DNA of 7,929 nucleotides from Gemmatimonadota bacterium. Lineage in GTDB: Bacteria; Gemmatimonadota; Gemmatimonadetes; Palauibacterales; Palauibacteraceae. Within the stretch, counting starts at the first letter, position 1. Each line of letters starts with the position of its first letter. The notes below the pieces were generated by a model. It saw only the letters and a program-made list of their open reading frames with translations. It was not told the DNA's origin and ran no database searches. The stretch lies in contig JARFPW010000213.1 in the NCBI GenBank assembly GCA_029288095.1, positions 1-7,929 of the forward strand, read 5' to 3'. Both the position numbers and the translations under genes were made by a program. Shown one piece after another: positions 6,844 through 7,929 of this stretch.

Positions 6844-7233
6844 TTAGCCTGTATACCATCCGTAGTTCCCGAGGTTTCCTGTATTGAACAGGACCACGGT
6901 CTCCCCCGCCGCAAGGTCTCCCTGCTCACGAAGCCTGGCGGCTGCCGCCAGCGTCGCGCCTCCTTCGATACTCACGGCCACACCGTCCGCCGACGCGACC
7001 CTCCGTCCCTCGACTCGCATGTCTCGGTCGTCGACCGTGACCGCCCCACCCCCCGAGGCCCGCAACGCCCGCAGCATCAACTTGTCGCCCCGCGCGGAGG
7101 GCACGCGCAGTCCCCACGCCTCAGTGTGAGGGCTTTCCCACGGCTCGGCTGTTTCCAGACCCTCCTCCCATGCGCTCACTATCGGGGCGCATCCGGTCGC
7201 CTGGACGGCATGAGAACCTCCCGACCCGTCCAA
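6844..7233 (-). pseudogene. Threonine synthase-like PLP enzyme, C-terminal remnant only
   Basis: The reading frame matches the C-terminal third of threonine synthase-like fold-type II PLP enzymes. It has HAVQATGCAPIVSAWEEG, then EAWGLRVPSARGDKLMLRALRASGG, EGGATLAAAARL, and GETVVLFNTGNLGNYGW. The intact enzyme converts O-phosphohomoserine to threonine and is about 350-420 residues; only about 125 remain here. The N-terminal part with the PLP-binding lysine is absent, and an in-frame stop lies at 7260-7258. The upstream sequence in the other minus frames does not resemble the missing part, so this looks like a truncation and not a simple frameshift. The final residues (NTGNLGNYG) also depart from the usual NTGSGLKY pattern. 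Homology begins near 7212; a TTG at 7233 is the only upstream start. It is probably non-functional. Confidence 0.72.
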
Positions 7234-7408
7234 GCGCTGGAGTTGGAGTCCCTGCCGTCAGCGGTCGCGGCTCTTGCTCCCGCCACGACGTCTCCACGTT
7301 CGACGCCCCCTGTGCTCGAGCAGAAGGAATGCACTCCGGAGTGGAATCGCCCCGAAGTCTGCCCCGTCGCCTCTCGGTGTCCGTGTCGGTGATGGGTATG
7401 AAGGCGTT
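7234..7408. other. Gene-free junction between the threonine-synthase remnant and the eCIS-core gene
   Basis: About 175 bp with no coding sequence I can support on either strand. It separates a truncated minus-strand gene from a plus-strand gene, so it probably contains both a rearrangement breakpoint and the promoter of the plus-strand gene. I see no clear promoter, inverted repeat or target-site duplication in it. Confidence 0.4.
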
Positions 7409-7929
7409 GTGCGATCCCGCGGCAAGCGCAGCGACGAGAACAAAGAGGAACGCGACAGCGCGTCGCCCAAGCCACCTCAGCGGCCTATGCCCAACTCGGT
7501 CCTCGCCAAGCTGCTGACGTCGCCAGGGCGGCCGCCGCCATATCTGAGCCAAATGGAGGGCTTCTTCGGCACCGACCTGTCCGGCGTGCAAACGCACGTC
7601 GGAGCCGCAGACGCGCTCAACGGAGTCGGTAAGGCAGCAACGAGTGGCGAAACCATCGCATTCGAAGACACCCGGCCGGCTCCGGAGGTTGTGGCGCACG
7701 AGTTGACTCACGTGCTCCAGAACCGAGTGTCGGGCGAGGATACGGCCCAGGCAGAGCACGAAGCACGAAGCGCGTCCGATGCGTTCGAAGCGGGCGCAGC
7801 CGAAGCCGGCCCGGTGACTGCCGGCGTCGGAAGCGTGATGGCGTTCGACCCGTTGGGCATCATCGACCGAGTCGGAGATGCGCTCGACATACGTCCCGGC
7901 GAGGCGCGGCTCGACGCTCTGGAGGAGCT
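7409..7929 (+). CDS. eCIS-core (DUF4157) domain protein with HExxH motif, runs off the right edge
   Basis: About 173 residues are visible on the plus strand with no stop. Residues 1-27 are charged and proline-rich, then LSQMEGFFGTDLSGVQTHVG starts the DUF4157 (eCIS-core) domain. SGETIAFEDTRPAPEVVAHE leads into H97-E98-L99-T100-H101-VLQ, a zincin motif with both histidines and the glutamate intact. The downstream QAEHEARSASDAF may hold a third ligand. The tail after residue 125 is Ala/Gly-rich and unassigned. DUF4157 proteins often accompany extracellular contractile injection systems as probable cargo or cargo-processing proteins, but they also occur outside such clusters. The start is a GTG at 7409-7411 with GAAGG (7400-7404) only four bases away; an ATG at 7487 is the alternative. 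There is an in-frame stop at 7211-7213. The family call is good; the function is open. Confidence 0.85.
   Translation, partial: MRSRGKRSDENKEERDSASPKPPQRPMPNSVLAKLLTSPGRPPPYLSQMEGFFGTDLSGVQTHVGAADALNGVGKAATSGETIAFEDTRPAPEVVAHELTHVLQNRVSGEDTAQAEHEARSASDAFEAGAAEAGPVTAGVGSVMAFDPLGIIDRVGDALDIRPGEARLDALEE

Noticed and set aside
6784..7392. Plus-strand open frame opposite the threonine-synthase remnant
   Set aside because: Its composition is arginine/proline/serine-rich with no motif, and the minus strand has a recognisable protein.
7121..7759. Minus-strand open frame of 212 codons opposite the eCIS-core gene
   Set aside because: It overlaps the clear DUF4157 frame on the plus strand and does not resemble the missing part of threonine synthase.
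1..7929. tRNA, rRNA, CRISPR array or insertion sequence
   Set aside because: I found no tRNA-like clover pattern, no repeat-spacer series, and no transposase frame or terminal repeats.

Overview
The window is GC-rich bacterial chromosomal DNA, and almost everything in it is coded on the minus strand. Gene content and order (a PDZ/radical-SAM/DUF512 protein next to der, then plsY, gpsA, a MerR-type regulator and surE), frequent GTG starts, and a secreted TPR protein and B-box/DUF2007 protein upstream suggest a Gemmatimonadota-like or related free-living lineage. That assignment is inference from gene style, not from a marker gene.

Layout, read in the direction of transcription (right to left). 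A compact leftward array starts near 6724 and leaves the window at base 1. Its members are: a secreted TPR protein (6724-5390); a zinc-ribbon/B-box/DUF2007 protein (about 5393-4881); a PDZ-radical SAM-DUF512 protein (4884-3607); the ribosome-assembly GTPase Der (3649-2282); the acyltransferase PlsY (2285-1686); the glycerol-3-phosphate dehydrogenase GpsA (1689-676); a MerR-type regulator (669-322); and the N-terminal part of the nucleotidase SurE (317-1). Neighbours overlap by ATGA or GTGA, overlap by 43 bp, or are 4 to 6 bp apart, so one translationally coupled transcript is likely. GpsA makes sn-glycerol 3-phosphate and PlsY acylates it, so the centre of the array carries the first steps of phospholipid synthesis beside ribosome biogenesis.

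Right of the array (6725-6843) is a short intergenic gap holding a perfect 8-bp dyad with an 18-bp spacer, a candidate operator for the array. Beyond it (6844 to about 7212, minus strand) lies the 3' remnant of a threonine-synthase-like PLP enzyme. It has lost its N-terminal two thirds, including the region that should hold the PLP lysine.

After a gene-free stretch of about 190 bp, a plus-strand gene starts near 7409 and runs off the right edge. It codes a DUF4157 (eCIS-core) protein with a zincin HELTH motif, a family often found with extracellular contractile injection systems. The most interesting parts are this edge gene, the gene remnant at its border, and the zinc-finger gene that has no ordinary start codon in front of its metal-binding residues.
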